Of a stretch of 41,901 bases of DNA, positions 9,827-19,752 are shown piece after piece. Both the position numbers and the translations under genes were made by a program. Below the pieces are notes generated by a model. The model searched no databases. It was given only the letters and a program-made list of their open reading frames with translations, and was not told the DNA's origin. How positions within the stretch are numbered: position 1 is the first letter of the stretch; every line of letters begins with the position of its first letter. The stretch lies in assembly GCA_900318645.1 (NCBI GenBank), contig ONLH01000035.1, positions 1 to 41,901 on the forward strand. Direction: 5' to 3'. The DNA is from an uncultured Prevotellaceae bacterium. Lineage in GTDB: Bacteria > Bacteroidota > Bacteroidia > Bacteroidales > Muribaculaceae.

Positions 9827-11221
9827 ATAGGCGTTGTCCTCGCCCTTGATGGCGTTCCACACGGTGAGGAAGATGATTTTCAAGTCCAAGAAGAATGACC
9901 AGTTCTCGGCATACCACACGTCGGACTCGACGCGCTTCTCCATCTGCCACAATTCCTCGGTCTGGCCACGGAATCCGCGCACTTGTGCCCATCCGGTAAT
10001 ACCTGGCTTGATGGTGTGACGCAGCATGTACTTGTCAATCAGTTCGCTGTACATCTCGGTCTGAGCCACCATGTGGGGACGTGGACCGACGATGCTCATC
10101 TCGCCACGCCACACGTTGAAGAACTGGGGCAGCTCGTCAATGCTCGTGCGTCGCAAGAAATTACCGAATTTTGTTACCCTCGGGTCGCCCTTGGTGGCCT
10201 GTAGCGTGTCGCTGTCGGCGTTAACGCGCATCGTGCGGAATTTGTAGCAGTTGAAGGCTTGGCCGCGGTAACCGGTTCGCTTCTGTACAAAGAAGATGGG
10301 TCCTGGGGACGAGAGCTTGATGCCGATGGCGATAGGAATGATGATCAAGGGTGACAGCAGTAGCGTGAGAGTTGATACAAGCAGGTCGAAGGCTCGCTTG
10401 ACCAGACGGTTCAACGGATTCTTCAAGGGGTAGGGGTGAACGGCGAGGATGGGAACGTCACCGACGGACTGCAACTCAAACTGGCGGGTCACCGTCCTGC
10501 CGAACTGCGGCACATAATAGAAGTCCACGGCATTGTTGTCGGCAATACGGATCATGCGTGACACGTTGTGGTTGTCCTCTACATCGGGAACGGCACAGAA
10601 CATCTCGTCAACCTGGTGGGTCTTGACAAACTGTTCCACGTCGTCCAGTGTGCCTTGATAGACCGCCGATGCCGATTTTGCCCGCGGGTTGTTGTCAAAG
10701 AAGCCCACGATGTGGTAGCCGTAGCCCTGATCGCCCAGCATCTCATCGATGAGGCGAACACCCACGGTGCCGCCGCCGATGACGATGACGCGCTTGAAGT
10801 TGAAGCCGCGGTTGCGGTAGAGCTTCACGAACTGGCGTGAAATCACCCACCACGTAGCCAGCGCGATGAAGAAGATGAGGTAGAAGAACAGTACGCTTTG
10901 CCACGGGGCGTCGGTCGGCCCCATGAGTGAGGTCAGCGTGACGAAGATGCCGGCATGGGTGAGGATAAATTTAAGCGCATGCCCGACCACCCTGTCGGCA
11001 TAGAAGACGCGGCGCTCGTGAACTTCGCTGTAGAAGTAGATGCACACCAGTGTGGCAACATTGAGTACAAGCCAAGACGGACGGGAGAACATGCTGTCAT
11101 TTGCCAACTCGTTACTGATGTTCCACTTCATGGTAATGAAATAGACGAGGTTGGCAATCAGCAAGTCGATGATGCTGAAAATCCATCTTACAAATTGTCC
11201 GTATCGACCTTTACTCTTCAT
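9824..11221 (-). CDS. Undecaprenyl-phosphate sugar phosphotransferase (WcaJ/polyprenyl glycosylphosphotransferase family)
   Basis: This is a 465-residue membrane enzyme expected to transfer a sugar-1-phosphate to undecaprenyl phosphate, the first step of capsule or exopolysaccharide synthesis. Four N-terminal transmembrane helices lie within residues about 12-130. A Rossmann-like CoA-binding region follows (VIVIGGGTVGVRLIDEML, about 145-162). A fifth hydrophobic segment (LLVSTLTLLLSPLIIIPIAI) leads into the catalytic bacterial sugar transferase domain, with SSPGPIFFVQKRTGYRG, YKFRTMR, FLRRTSIDELPQFFNV, GEMSIVGPRPH and KPGITGWAQVRGFRG. This is the full-length five-helix layout. No other glycosyltransferase genes are next to it, so it may be an orphan initiating transferase. 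The sugar cannot be read from sequence (glucose-1-P is typical for this group). Confidence 0.92.
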   Translation of the reverse strand: MKSKGRYGQFVRWIFSIIDLLIANLVYFITMKWNISNELANDSMFSRPSWLVLNVATLVCIYFYSEVHERRVFYADRVVGHALKFILTHAGIFVTLTSLMGPTDAPWQSVLFFYLIFFIALATWWVISRQFVKLYRNRGFNFKRVIVIGGGTVGVRLIDEMLGDQGYGYHIVGFFDNNPRAKSASAVYQGTLDDVEQFVKTHQVDEMFCAVPDVEDNHNVSRMIRIADNNAVDFYYVPQFGRTVTRQFELQSVGDVPILAVHPYPLKNPLNRLVKRAFDLLVSTLTLLLSPLIIIPIAIGIKLSSPGPIFFVQKRTGYRGQAFNCYKFRTMRVNADSDTLQATKGDPRVTKFGNFLRRTSIDELPQFFNVWRGEMSIVGPRPHMVAQTEMYSELIDKYMLRHTIKPGITGWAQVRGFRGQTEELWQMEKRVESDVWYAENWSFFLDLKIIFLTVWNAIKGEDNAY

Positions 11222-11259
11222 TTAGGAATAATGGTAGCCAGTGATGTTAACATCAACAC

Positions 11260-11282
11260 AGGGGGAGCGTTTTGAGCCCCCT
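11260..11282 (-). terminator. Weak hairpin after the DUF349 gene
   Basis: A 6-bp GC-rich stem (AGGGGG at 11260-11265 with CCCCCT at 11277-11282) lies 45-70 bp beyond the stop of the DUF349 gene. There is no run of U after it, so it may be a weak terminator or an mRNA 3' stabiliser. A 12-bp perfect palindrome GATGTTAACATC is at 11243-11254. Confidence 0.3.
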
Positions 11283-11327
11283 CTGCGTTGCGTCTTATGC
11301 CATTTTAAACGTAGCCGTTATCACGAC

Positions 11328-13232
11328 TTACTCGTTGTCCAATTCTTTAATCTTCTGTTCCAGCTGAGCGATTTCTTCCTTGAGGCTGACGATGCGCTGC
11401 TCCATCTGCTGCACCAGTGAGTTGCCGCTCTTGGTGTTGGCGGTCAGGAAGCCCATGTTGTTCTCAAAGGTCTTCAACTCACTCATGCGCTGCTCATAGG
11501 TGCGGACCAGACGATCGCGCTCGCTCAGGTTGCGGTCGTTGCCCTGGCGGGGACCGCGTGATGAACCACCCTCGTTGCGGGGACGAGAACCGCGCATGTT
11601 GAGCGTGTCAAATGCCTTATCAATCAGCTCGCGATACTGAGCATAGATTTTGTCTTTCTCCTTGAAGGGAACATGGCCGATTTCCTGCCAGCGGTCCATC
11701 AGGTCACGAACGGTCTGTGCAGCATCATCGGCGGCCTCCTCGATGGTGCTCTTGAGGGTGGCGATGATGTCCTTCTTGGCTTTGAGGTTGTCGTGCTCGA
11801 CGGCATGGACATTGACATTCTGTTTCTTCTTCTGGTCAAAGAAGTGGTCACAGGCGGCAATGAAGCGTTTCCACACGGCATCGCTGTGTTTCTTCACAAC
11901 TGGGCCGATGGTCTTCCACTCCTTCTGCATCTCAACGAACTTGTCGGTGGCTTCTTTCCACTCGGTAGAGTCCATCAGAGCCTCGGCACGTTCACACAGG
12001 TCAATCTTCTTGGCCAGATTGGCACTCAGCTCTTCCTTCATTGTCTTGTAGAAGTCGGCCTTCTTGGCAAAGAAGTCATCGCATGACTTGCGGAAGCGTG
12101 CAAACAGTGCAGCATTGGCCTTGCGTGAGGCGTAACCCAGCTTCTTCCAGTCTTCCTGCAGGGCGATGATCTGTTTGGTCACTTCGTCCCACTGGGCGTA
12201 GGTCTTGAGGTCATCGGTCGAGATTTCCTCTATCTTTTCGCACAATGCAGTCTTGGCATCGGCATTCTCTTTTTCCTTGCTCTTGCGGTCCTCAAAGAAC
12301 GTCTGATACTTCTTGTTGATGGCGCTTGAGGCAGCCTTGAAGCGTGCCCACAACTCCTCGCGCAGTTCCTTGGCAACGGGACCGATTTCACGCCACTTGT
12401 TGTGCAACTCCTGCAGTTTCCTGAACGCGGTTACCACATCGGGCTCCTCGTCAAGTTCCTCGGCCTCTTCACACAGCTGTTGCTTCAACTCCAGGTTCTT
12501 CTTGAAGTCATAGTCACGCAACTCCTTATTCATCTTGAGCACATCGTAGAAGCGCTCGGTGGCACGCTGGAATTCCTTCCACACGTCGGTCTCGGCGGTA
12601 GCGGGAACTTCTCCAGCATCCTTGAACTCCTGTTGCAGCTGCTTCACGCGGTTGAACTGGCGGTTGATGTTGTCGGGGTCGTTGGCAATCTCATTGATAA
12701 GCGCGATGATTTGGCGCTTCTTCTCGAGGTTGGCTTCACGGTTGGCCTCCTGGGCCGCGTTATACTCGGTACGGCGCTCCTTGAGCACGTTGAGCAGTTC
12801 TTTCAAGTTGTTTTCGTCAACGTCATCCTTGGGGGTGAAATCCACCTCGTTGTTGCCGTTGGCAAGGAACTCTTCTTTCTCCTTGGCCACTTCCTCGCGG
12901 CGCAAGGCAAAGAATGCGGCCTTAATGGCCTGCACTTCGTCCTTCACCTCCTCGATGGGACGGGTAGCTGTTGCGCGCATCATGTCCACCAGCTCGGCTT
13001 TGGTCTTGCCGGCAAGATCCAGGTGCGGTGCCTCCAGCTTGTCTTCAGCCTCTTCGGCCTCCTCAACGGGAGCAGCTTCCTCAACGGGTGCGGGCTCCTC
13101 GGCAGGTGCGGGTTCCTCAACTTTTACTTCTTCACTCACTACTTCCTGGGCCTCGTTCTGGGGCTCAGTGCTCAAGATCTGATCCTTCTCGAGATTGTTC
13201 ATCGATTCAGATTGTTCACGCGGTTCCATCAT
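11328..13232 (-). CDS. DUF349 repeat protein
   Basis: This is a 634-residue, highly charged, helical, probably cytoplasmic protein. An acidic, Pro/Glu/Ala-rich region (about 20-75, with repeats such as PAEEPAPVEEAAPVEEAEE) comes first. Residues about 130-570 contain five or six DUF349 units, each with the signature W..F..A.. (for example ELWARFKAASSAINKKYQTF, ALFARFRKSCDDFFAKKADF and VWKRFIAACDHFFDQKKKQN). A Gly/Arg-rich linker near 570-590 leads to a C-terminal coiled coil (about 600-634). The biochemical role of DUF349 proteins is not known to me. The ATG at 13232 is followed by ATGs that could also serve as starts, but it lies about 53 nt below a promoter-like box, so I keep it. The next gene downstream on this strand is the sugar transferase, 106 bp away. 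Confidence 0.88.
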   Translation of the reverse strand: MMEPREQSESMNNLEKDQILSTEPQNEAQEVVSEEVKVEEPAPAEEPAPVEEAAPVEEAEEAEDKLEAPHLDLAGKTKAELVDMMRATATRPIEEVKDEVQAIKAAFFALRREEVAKEKEEFLANGNNEVDFTPKDDVDENNLKELLNVLKERRTEYNAAQEANREANLEKKRQIIALINEIANDPDNINRQFNRVKQLQQEFKDAGEVPATAETDVWKEFQRATERFYDVLKMNKELRDYDFKKNLELKQQLCEEAEELDEEPDVVTAFRKLQELHNKWREIGPVAKELREELWARFKAASSAINKKYQTFFEDRKSKEKENADAKTALCEKIEEISTDDLKTYAQWDEVTKQIIALQEDWKKLGYASRKANAALFARFRKSCDDFFAKKADFYKTMKEELSANLAKKIDLCERAEALMDSTEWKEATDKFVEMQKEWKTIGPVVKKHSDAVWKRFIAACDHFFDQKKKQNVNVHAVEHDNLKAKKDIIATLKSTIEEAADDAAQTVRDLMDRWQEIGHVPFKEKDKIYAQYRELIDKAFDTLNMRGSRPRNEGGSSRGPRQGNDRNLSERDRLVRTYEQRMSELKTFENNMGFLTANTKSGNSLVQQMEQRIVSLKEEIAQLEQKIKELDNE

Positions 13233-13285
13233 AATAACTATTGTTTAATAGAGTGCCAAGAGCACCCTGTTGTTAAATTCAAACC

Positions 13286-13316
13286 CCAAATTTACTCTCT
13301 TTTTCTCAATCTCAAA
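13286..13316 (-). promoter_or_regulatory. Probable promoter of the DUF349 gene
   Basis: On the minus strand TTTG (13316-13313) is followed by an 18-bp spacer and TAAATTTGG (13294-13286). This is close to the Bacteroidota -33/-7 pattern, with one base less in the spacer. The leader would be about 48 nt. Confidence 0.4.
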
Positions 13317-13420
13317 GCCATTTTTCTGATTTTTTTCATTTTTCTCTGTTTTTTTCAAAAAATATAGGGCCTATAAGCCAAATATAACTTATAAGCCCTA
13401 TAAATATGGTTTGATAATTG

Positions 13421-14278
13421 TTACTTCAAGATTCTAGCTTTGACGATTTTGACGTCAACGGTGGGACGGTCCATGCGTCCAGTGGTGACGTTCTGGATCT
13501 TGTCCACTACATCCATTCCCTCAATGACCTCGCCGAAGACGGTGTATTGACCGTCAAGGTGGGGAGTGCCGCCGATGCTGGTATAAGCGTCAAGCTGTTC
13601 GTCGGTGAGCTTGAAGGGGTTCTTGGCAGCCTCAGCCTCAGTCTGTTGGATGAGGTCGTTCTGCAAGGCGTTCAGGCCATCGTTGTCTTGTGCCTTTTGC
13701 ATCTCCTCGATTTTGGTGCGGTTTTCCATCACCAGACGGCGGAAGATTTCCTGCTTCTGGACCTCGGCCATGCGCTGGGCCATTGACTTCAGTTCATCAC
13801 TGCCATAGATCTTGCCAGTCACGATGTAGAACTGACTACCACTGCTGCGACGCTCGGGGTTCACTTGGTCACCGGTGCGTGCGGCGGCCAGGGCACCACG
13901 TTTGTGGAAGTACTTGGGATAGACAAATTCGGCTTCGATGGTGTAGCCGGGATCGCCGTCGCCGAGCGAGGCGTCAGGACCAGCGTTCTTGCTGTTGCCG
14001 TCACCGGTCTGGATCATGAAGTCCTTGATTACGCGGTGGAAGAGTACGCCATCATAGTAACCGCTCTCAACGAGCTTGATGAAATTGTCGCGATGTTGCG
14101 GCGTCTCGTTGTAGAGTTCGACAACGATGTTGCCGTAGGAAGTTTCCAATTCAACTTTGGTCATGTTGTTGTCTTTGCCTTTTGAAGGGGCGTTTGCCTG
14201 ACTCTCGCTGGGATTAGCTGAGCACGACATCAGGGTGAACACCACCATCACGATTGATAAAAAAAAGTTTCTTTTCAT
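13421..14278 (-). CDS. Cyclophilin-type peptidyl-prolyl cis-trans isomerase, lipoprotein
   Basis: This is a 285-residue exported PPIase that should speed proline isomerisation in envelope proteins. The signal ends in a lipobox (TLMSC, Cys about residue 19), followed by a Ser/Asn-rich linker. The cyclophilin fold begins near residue 40 with VELETSYGNIVVELYNETPQ, then YYDGVLFHRVIKDFMIQTGD containing the FHRVI catalytic Arg region, then RRSSGSQFYIV and LDGQYTVFGEV. Between FYIVTG and GGTPHLDG there is an insertion of about 70 charged helical residues that single-domain cyclophilins lack. It follows a small helical protein by 74 bp on the same strand; that gap has CCTTAANNN tandem repeats. No clear own promoter was found. 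Confidence 0.92.
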   Translation of the reverse strand: MKRNFFLSIVMVVFTLMSCSANPSESQANAPSKGKDNNMTKVELETSYGNIVVELYNETPQHRDNFIKLVESGYYDGVLFHRVIKDFMIQTGDGNSKNAGPDASLGDGDPGYTIEAEFVYPKYFHKRGALAAARTGDQVNPERRSSGSQFYIVTGKIYGSDELKSMAQRMAEVQKQEIFRRLVMENRTKIEEMQKAQDNDGLNALQNDLIQQTEAEAAKNPFKLTDEQLDAYTSIGGTPHLDGQYTVFGEVIEGMDVVDKIQNVTTGRMDRPTVDVKIVKARILK

Positions 14279-14322
14279 TGTATTTCAGTGGTTTGGTTTC
14301 CAGATTTCATTTTTTTCAGGGC

Positions 14323-14352
14323 CCTTAAAATCCTTAAGGTCCTTAAAGCCTT
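14323..14352. repeat. Nonamer CCTTAANNN tandem tract
   Basis: CCTTAAAAT, CCTTAAGGT and CCTTAAAGC are consecutive 9-bp units, followed by a degenerate fourth unit that runs into the stop codon of the small helical protein. The tract sits upstream of the cyclophilin gene. Confidence 0.6.
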
Positions 14353-14727
14353 TTAAATGCCAACGGGATAGAGGCGCTTGTAGATGCGGCGGAAGTTGTC
14401 GTCGCGTTCACTCAGCTCGGCGGCGTGCTCCTTGTAGTCGGTGCCCCACAACGACGAGGCGAGATAGGCGAGATAGACATGGTCGCGGTCCTTGGCAATA
14501 GCTGCCTTGACCAGCAGGTCGATGCTTGGAGCATACTTGTCGCGGTCAATAGCGTTGAGGTAGCGCGCTGTGCTCACTACAAATTGCCCTGTGCGGTCCT
14601 TCAATATCATGTTGTCCACCAGAGCGGGCAGGTCGTCGTCGATGCTGCCCATGTTGTTGGCGATGTACTCGTAGGTCAACAGCCCATTGGTGTCGGCATC
14701 GAGTATTTTTTTAGTATTGTTGTCCAT
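14353..14727 (-). CDS. Hypothetical small helical protein
   Basis: This is a 124-residue, acidic, soluble protein with no signal peptide or membrane segment. It appears all-helical with evenly spaced amphipathic helices (LPALVDNMILKDRTGQF, APSIDLLVKAAIAKDRDHV, LAYLASSLWGTDYKEHAAEL), which could be a short HEAT-like or repeat-type fold. I do not recognise a family. It is supported as a gene by good codon use, a TATCTTTGC promoter box 31 bp upstream of the ATG, and position as first gene before the cyclophilin. Confidence 0.75.
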   Translation of the reverse strand: MDNNTKKILDADTNGLLTYEYIANNMGSIDDDLPALVDNMILKDRTGQFVVSTARYLNAIDRDKYAPSIDLLVKAAIAKDRDHVYLAYLASSLWGTDYKEHAAELSERDDNFRRIYKRLYPVGI

Positions 14728-14758
14728 AAGATATAGTAATGTTGTTCGTTTGTAATCG

Positions 14759-14767
14759 GCAAAGATA
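14759..14767 (-). promoter_or_regulatory. -7 box of the small helical protein gene
   Basis: TATCTTTGC on the minus strand (14767 to 14759), 31 bp before the ATG at 14727, matches TAnnTTTGC. No -33 element is evident. Confidence 0.5.
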
Positions 14768-15044
14768 ATGCTTTTTTCATTTTCGTGGGCTTTTTCAGCT
14801 AAAAATGTTCAATATGTGTCCATGGAGTGGCCTTTATCTTTAAAATGTGTAACAAGCAGTTATCAACTTTGCTGTCACGGGGGACAGGCTCTGATTGCCA
14901 TCATAGGCGCGCTGTTTTAGATAATCTGTAATAAAAAATGGTGCTTTTTATTGCAGAATGTTAAAGGTTTGAGAAAAATAAGGCATGTAAATAAATTAAT
15001 GTGTTTTTTAGGGTTATTTGTGCAAGAATTTGGCGTAAAATCAC

Positions 15045-15053
15045 TACCTTTGC
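15045..15053 (+). promoter_or_regulatory. -7 box of ppdK
   Basis: TACCTTTGC lies 58 bp upstream of the ppdK ATG, giving a leader of about 50 nt that is A/T-rich (typical of this phylum, without a strong Shine-Dalgarno). The 384-bp gap 14728-15111 otherwise shows only A/T-rich DNA between two divergent promoters. Confidence 0.6.
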
Positions 15054-15111
15054 ACCGCAAATAGAGAATTTCATAAATATAACTATTATATTCACAGAAA
15101 AAGTAAAGTAA

Positions 15112-17829
<2,718 letters not shown>

Positions 17830-17846
17830 GCTAACTCTAACTTAAT

Positions 17847-17890
17847 AAGTAAAGGGACTTGCCCATTTGGGCAGGTCCTTTTACTTTGTG
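17847..17890 (+). terminator. Intrinsic terminator of ppdK
   Basis: An 18-nt left arm (17847-17864) pairs with 17869-17886 around a 4-nt loop. The right arm includes a T-rich stretch (CCTTTTACTTT). It begins 18 bp after the ppdK stop. Confidence 0.8.
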
Positions 17891-17979
17891 CCTTCAAGAT
17901 ACTGCCGGCGATTTTTATTGAAAACACTGCATAATCTACAATATGATACGGCTTATTTGACGATTTGGGATTAGATTAG

Positions 17980-18120
17980 TATTTTTGTCGCAGAATTTGC
18001 GACGATTTAATTGATGATTCGTCGCTCATAGAGAGAATGCTGGAAATGAAGGAAAATTTGCCATTGTCTAATCTGCTCAGTGAATACTGTTCCTATTTAG
18101 TTACAGGCAAAATTGATTAG
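17980..18120 (+). pseudogene. Possible remnant of a type I restriction specificity subunit C-terminus
   Basis: An open stretch with no recognisable start reads DDSSLIERMLEMKENLPLSN and then LLSEYCSYLVTGKID before a TAG. An ATG at 18037 would give only 27 residues. The ending VTGKID after a Leu-rich helix resembles the tail of HsdS proteins (typically ...LI.E.VTGKIDV). No upstream hsdS, hsdM or hsdR sequence is present, so at best this is a fragment. The match is short and could be chance. Confidence 0.3.
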
Positions 18121-18156
18121 CAAAGTTAGTATTGTAAACTTATATCGGAATTTAGC

Positions 18157-18309
18157 ATGAAACTAAATTTAAGCTATAAAAACATTCACATTGGTGCAAT
18201 AGCTACATTTTTGTTGGTATTTCCCCGAAACAGCAAAATAGAGAAGAGTAAATTCCAGTTTAGCGAAAAACAAGAAAATGGCATAGAAATAGATGATTCC
18301 GCTGCATAG
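18157..18309 (+). CDS. Small ORF of 50 residues, uncertain
   Basis: The ATG at 18157 opens MKLNLSYKNIHIGAIATFLL and ends ENGIEIDDSAA before TAG. The start YKNIHIG and the later ENGIEID recall the N-terminus of small Bacteroidota helix-turn-helix proteins as I remember them, but the middle does not fit, so it could be a degraded copy. There is no convincing promoter or ribosome site. With the fragment just upstream it suggests a decayed accessory insert between ppdK and the beta-barrel gene. Confidence 0.25.
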   Translation: MKLNLSYKNIHIGAIATFLLVFPRNSKIEKSKFQFSEKQENGIEIDDSAA

Positions 18310-18411
18310 CACGTCTATCGTTGCCATGAGCGTGTAAAAACGTGCAGAATGTCACGGTATTTAGTTGCCTTTTTTTTACGGCTAAAGCACATCCGTTTCG
18401 TGATAAATGAT

Positions 18412-18420
18412 TACCTTTGC
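18412..18420 (+). promoter_or_regulatory. -7 box of the outer-membrane beta-barrel gene
   Basis: TACCTTTGC lies 27 bp before the ATG at 18447. It shows that the more upstream in-frame TTG at 18417 falls within the promoter and cannot be the start. Confidence 0.65.
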
Positions 18421-18446
18421 GACCAAAATATAATAATAAGCTGTAC

Positions 18447-19013
18447 ATGAAAAAGTTCTATTCAATGGTTATTGCAGCCATCATGGCTGTTTTTAGCTTC
18501 TCGGCTCAGGCCGAAGCTCCCCATATGGACGCGTTTGCAGGTCTGAACTTCACCACCATCGACCATGGTGGTGTGAATTACCGTGTTGGTGTTCATTTGG
18601 GAATTCGTGGAACCCTGGATATGCCCAGTGTGGCCAAAGGTTTCTATACCAACGCTGCTGCAATGCTCACGTACACGGGATTCAAGTTGGATTCGATTAA
18701 TTATTCTCCGGTCTCGCTTGTAATTCCTATTCATGTGGGTTACAAGTATGAGTTGGACCTCAAGAAATATCTGTTTATCGAGGCTGGACCGTATTTCAGC
18801 ATCGGCTTGTTTGGCAAGTCCGAGGGCCGCAACGTGTTCTCCAAGGAAGTGGGTTACAAGCGCTTTGACGCTGGCTTGGGCCTGAGGGCAGGTCTTGATC
18901 TGAACGAGAAATGGGTTTTCTCGGTTGGAGGTGACTTCGGATTCATCAATAGGCTTGACATCAAGAGAACCAGGACCAGCACTGTCATGGCCTCAATCGG
19001 TTACCGACTCTGA
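18447..19013 (+). CDS. Outer-membrane beta-barrel protein (PorT/OmpA-like small barrel)
   Basis: The protein is about 188 residues from the ATG at 18447. A signal peptide (MKKFYSMVIAAIMAVFSFSA, cut after AQA) is followed by alternating amphipathic beta-strands: AFAGLNFTTIDHGGVNYRVG, FYTNAAAMLTYTGF, LVIPIHVGYKYEL, YLFIEAGPYFSIGLFG and FDAGLGLRAGLDLNEKW. It ends in aromatic-terminated strands (VMASIGYRL), consistent with an 8-strand barrel inserted by BAM. Function is unknown; such barrels are abundant in Bacteroidota. It is monocistronic, with its own promoter and a strong terminator. Confidence 0.85.
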   Translation: MKKFYSMVIAAIMAVFSFSAQAEAPHMDAFAGLNFTTIDHGGVNYRVGVHLGIRGTLDMPSVAKGFYTNAAAMLTYTGFKLDSINYSPVSLVIPIHVGYKYELDLKKYLFIEAGPYFSIGLFGKSEGRNVFSKEVGYKRFDAGLGLRAGLDLNEKWVFSVGGDFGFINRLDIKRTRTSTVMASIGYRL

Positions 19014-19091
19014 TTTTTCATTCTCAATGCTCAATGCCGTCAGGCATGGGCAGATGAAGTGTCAATCTCTGAAAATACACATTAATAAGAT

Positions 19092-19126
19092 AGAAGGACG
19101 TACCGATGGGTGCGTCCTTCTTTTTT
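19092..19126 (+). terminator. Intrinsic terminator of the beta-barrel gene
   Basis: AGAAGGACG (19092-19100) pairs with CGTCCTTCT across a short loop that includes further ACC/GGG pairing, followed directly by six T. It begins 79 bp after the stop. Confidence 0.85.
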
Positions 19127-19300
19127 GTCTATACCTTTACGCTGTAAGCTGAATCAGGGAAACCTCGAGAGCTGTAAACCCGGTTTAGGCGAACGATAAA
19201 ATTTGTGTAAACCAACTTAGTTAACCGCTCTCAAATCTGTCAGCATTTTCTAGGGATAGTCAACGATAATTTTCGTTGTTTAAGATTGTTTTTATTTATG

Positions 19301-19336
19301 GTGCCAAATAATGGCACTATGTCATTCTACCTTTGC
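19301..19336 (+). promoter_or_regulatory. Promoter with palindromic operator-like site
   Basis: TACCTTTGC (19328-19336) is a good -7 box. Where the -33 element should be there is instead a perfect palindrome, GTGCCA-AATAA-TGGCAC (19301-19317). This arrangement suggests control by a dimeric regulator bound at the -33 region. The transcript would start about 20 nt before the ATG at 19361. Confidence 0.5.
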
Positions 19337-19360
19337 AGTGTAAAACTAAAAAAGGGAGGA

Positions 19361-19672
19361 ATGACAATGAAAACGAACATCAACAACATCGTAAACATTG
19401 GTGACCAGATTTGCGCCACGCTGGAGTGTAACGGACGTCGCCTGGCCAGCATTAACGGGATGAATTTCAACAGCCTTGAGGCGGTGAAGCGTGCCTTGCT
19501 CGACATGGCGGGTCGCTATGTCGGGATGGCAGTGCTCACGGTGCGTAACTGCACCCAGGGCTGGCGCGACGTGACAGCGTTGGCCACTATGCGACGCGCT
19601 GCCATGCGCCCCGAGGTGAAGCTTGCAGCCCCTCGCAGTGGTGCCCAATACCTCATTCCATGGGCATCTTGA
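19361..19672 (+). CDS. Small conserved-looking hypothetical protein
   Basis: The protein is 103 residues from the ATG at 19361 (or 101 from the ATG at 19367). AGGGAGGA directly before 19361 is an unusually good Shine-Dalgarno for this phylum but is almost too close; it fits the second ATG better. The sequence has no signal peptide or membrane span. It contains NIGDQICATLECNGRRLASI, a central MAGRYVGMAVLTVRNCTQGW and a C-terminal SGAQYLIPWAS. The middle looks like a small alpha/beta fold. I do not assign a family. The upstream palindrome at the -33 position indicates regulated expression. Confidence 0.7.
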   Translation: MTMKTNINNIVNIGDQICATLECNGRRLASINGMNFNSLEAVKRALLDMAGRYVGMAVLTVRNCTQGWRDVTALATMRRAAMRPEVKLAAPRSGAQYLIPWAS

Positions 19673-19716
19673 AAATAATTGTGGCAGGAAATGTATCAAG
19701 GTAGAAGAATTAATAG

Positions 19717-19724
19717 TATATTTG
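19717..19724 (+). promoter_or_regulatory. -7 box of the ADP-ribosylglycohydrolase gene
   Basis: TATATTTG (followed by TC) lies 28 bp before the ATG at 19753. There is no evident -33 element. Confidence 0.45.
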
Positions 19725-19752
19725 TCATCTCAAAACACATGATGCACTTATT

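Noticed and set aside
12402-13367. Long plus-strand frame opposite the DUF349 gene
   Set aside because: It mirrors Lys/Glu codons as Leu/Phe codons; no signal or start supports expression.
18417-18446. Earlier TTG start for the beta-barrel protein
   Set aside because: It overlaps the TACCTTTGC promoter box and would place ten polar residues before a good signal peptide; the ATG at 18447 is preferred.
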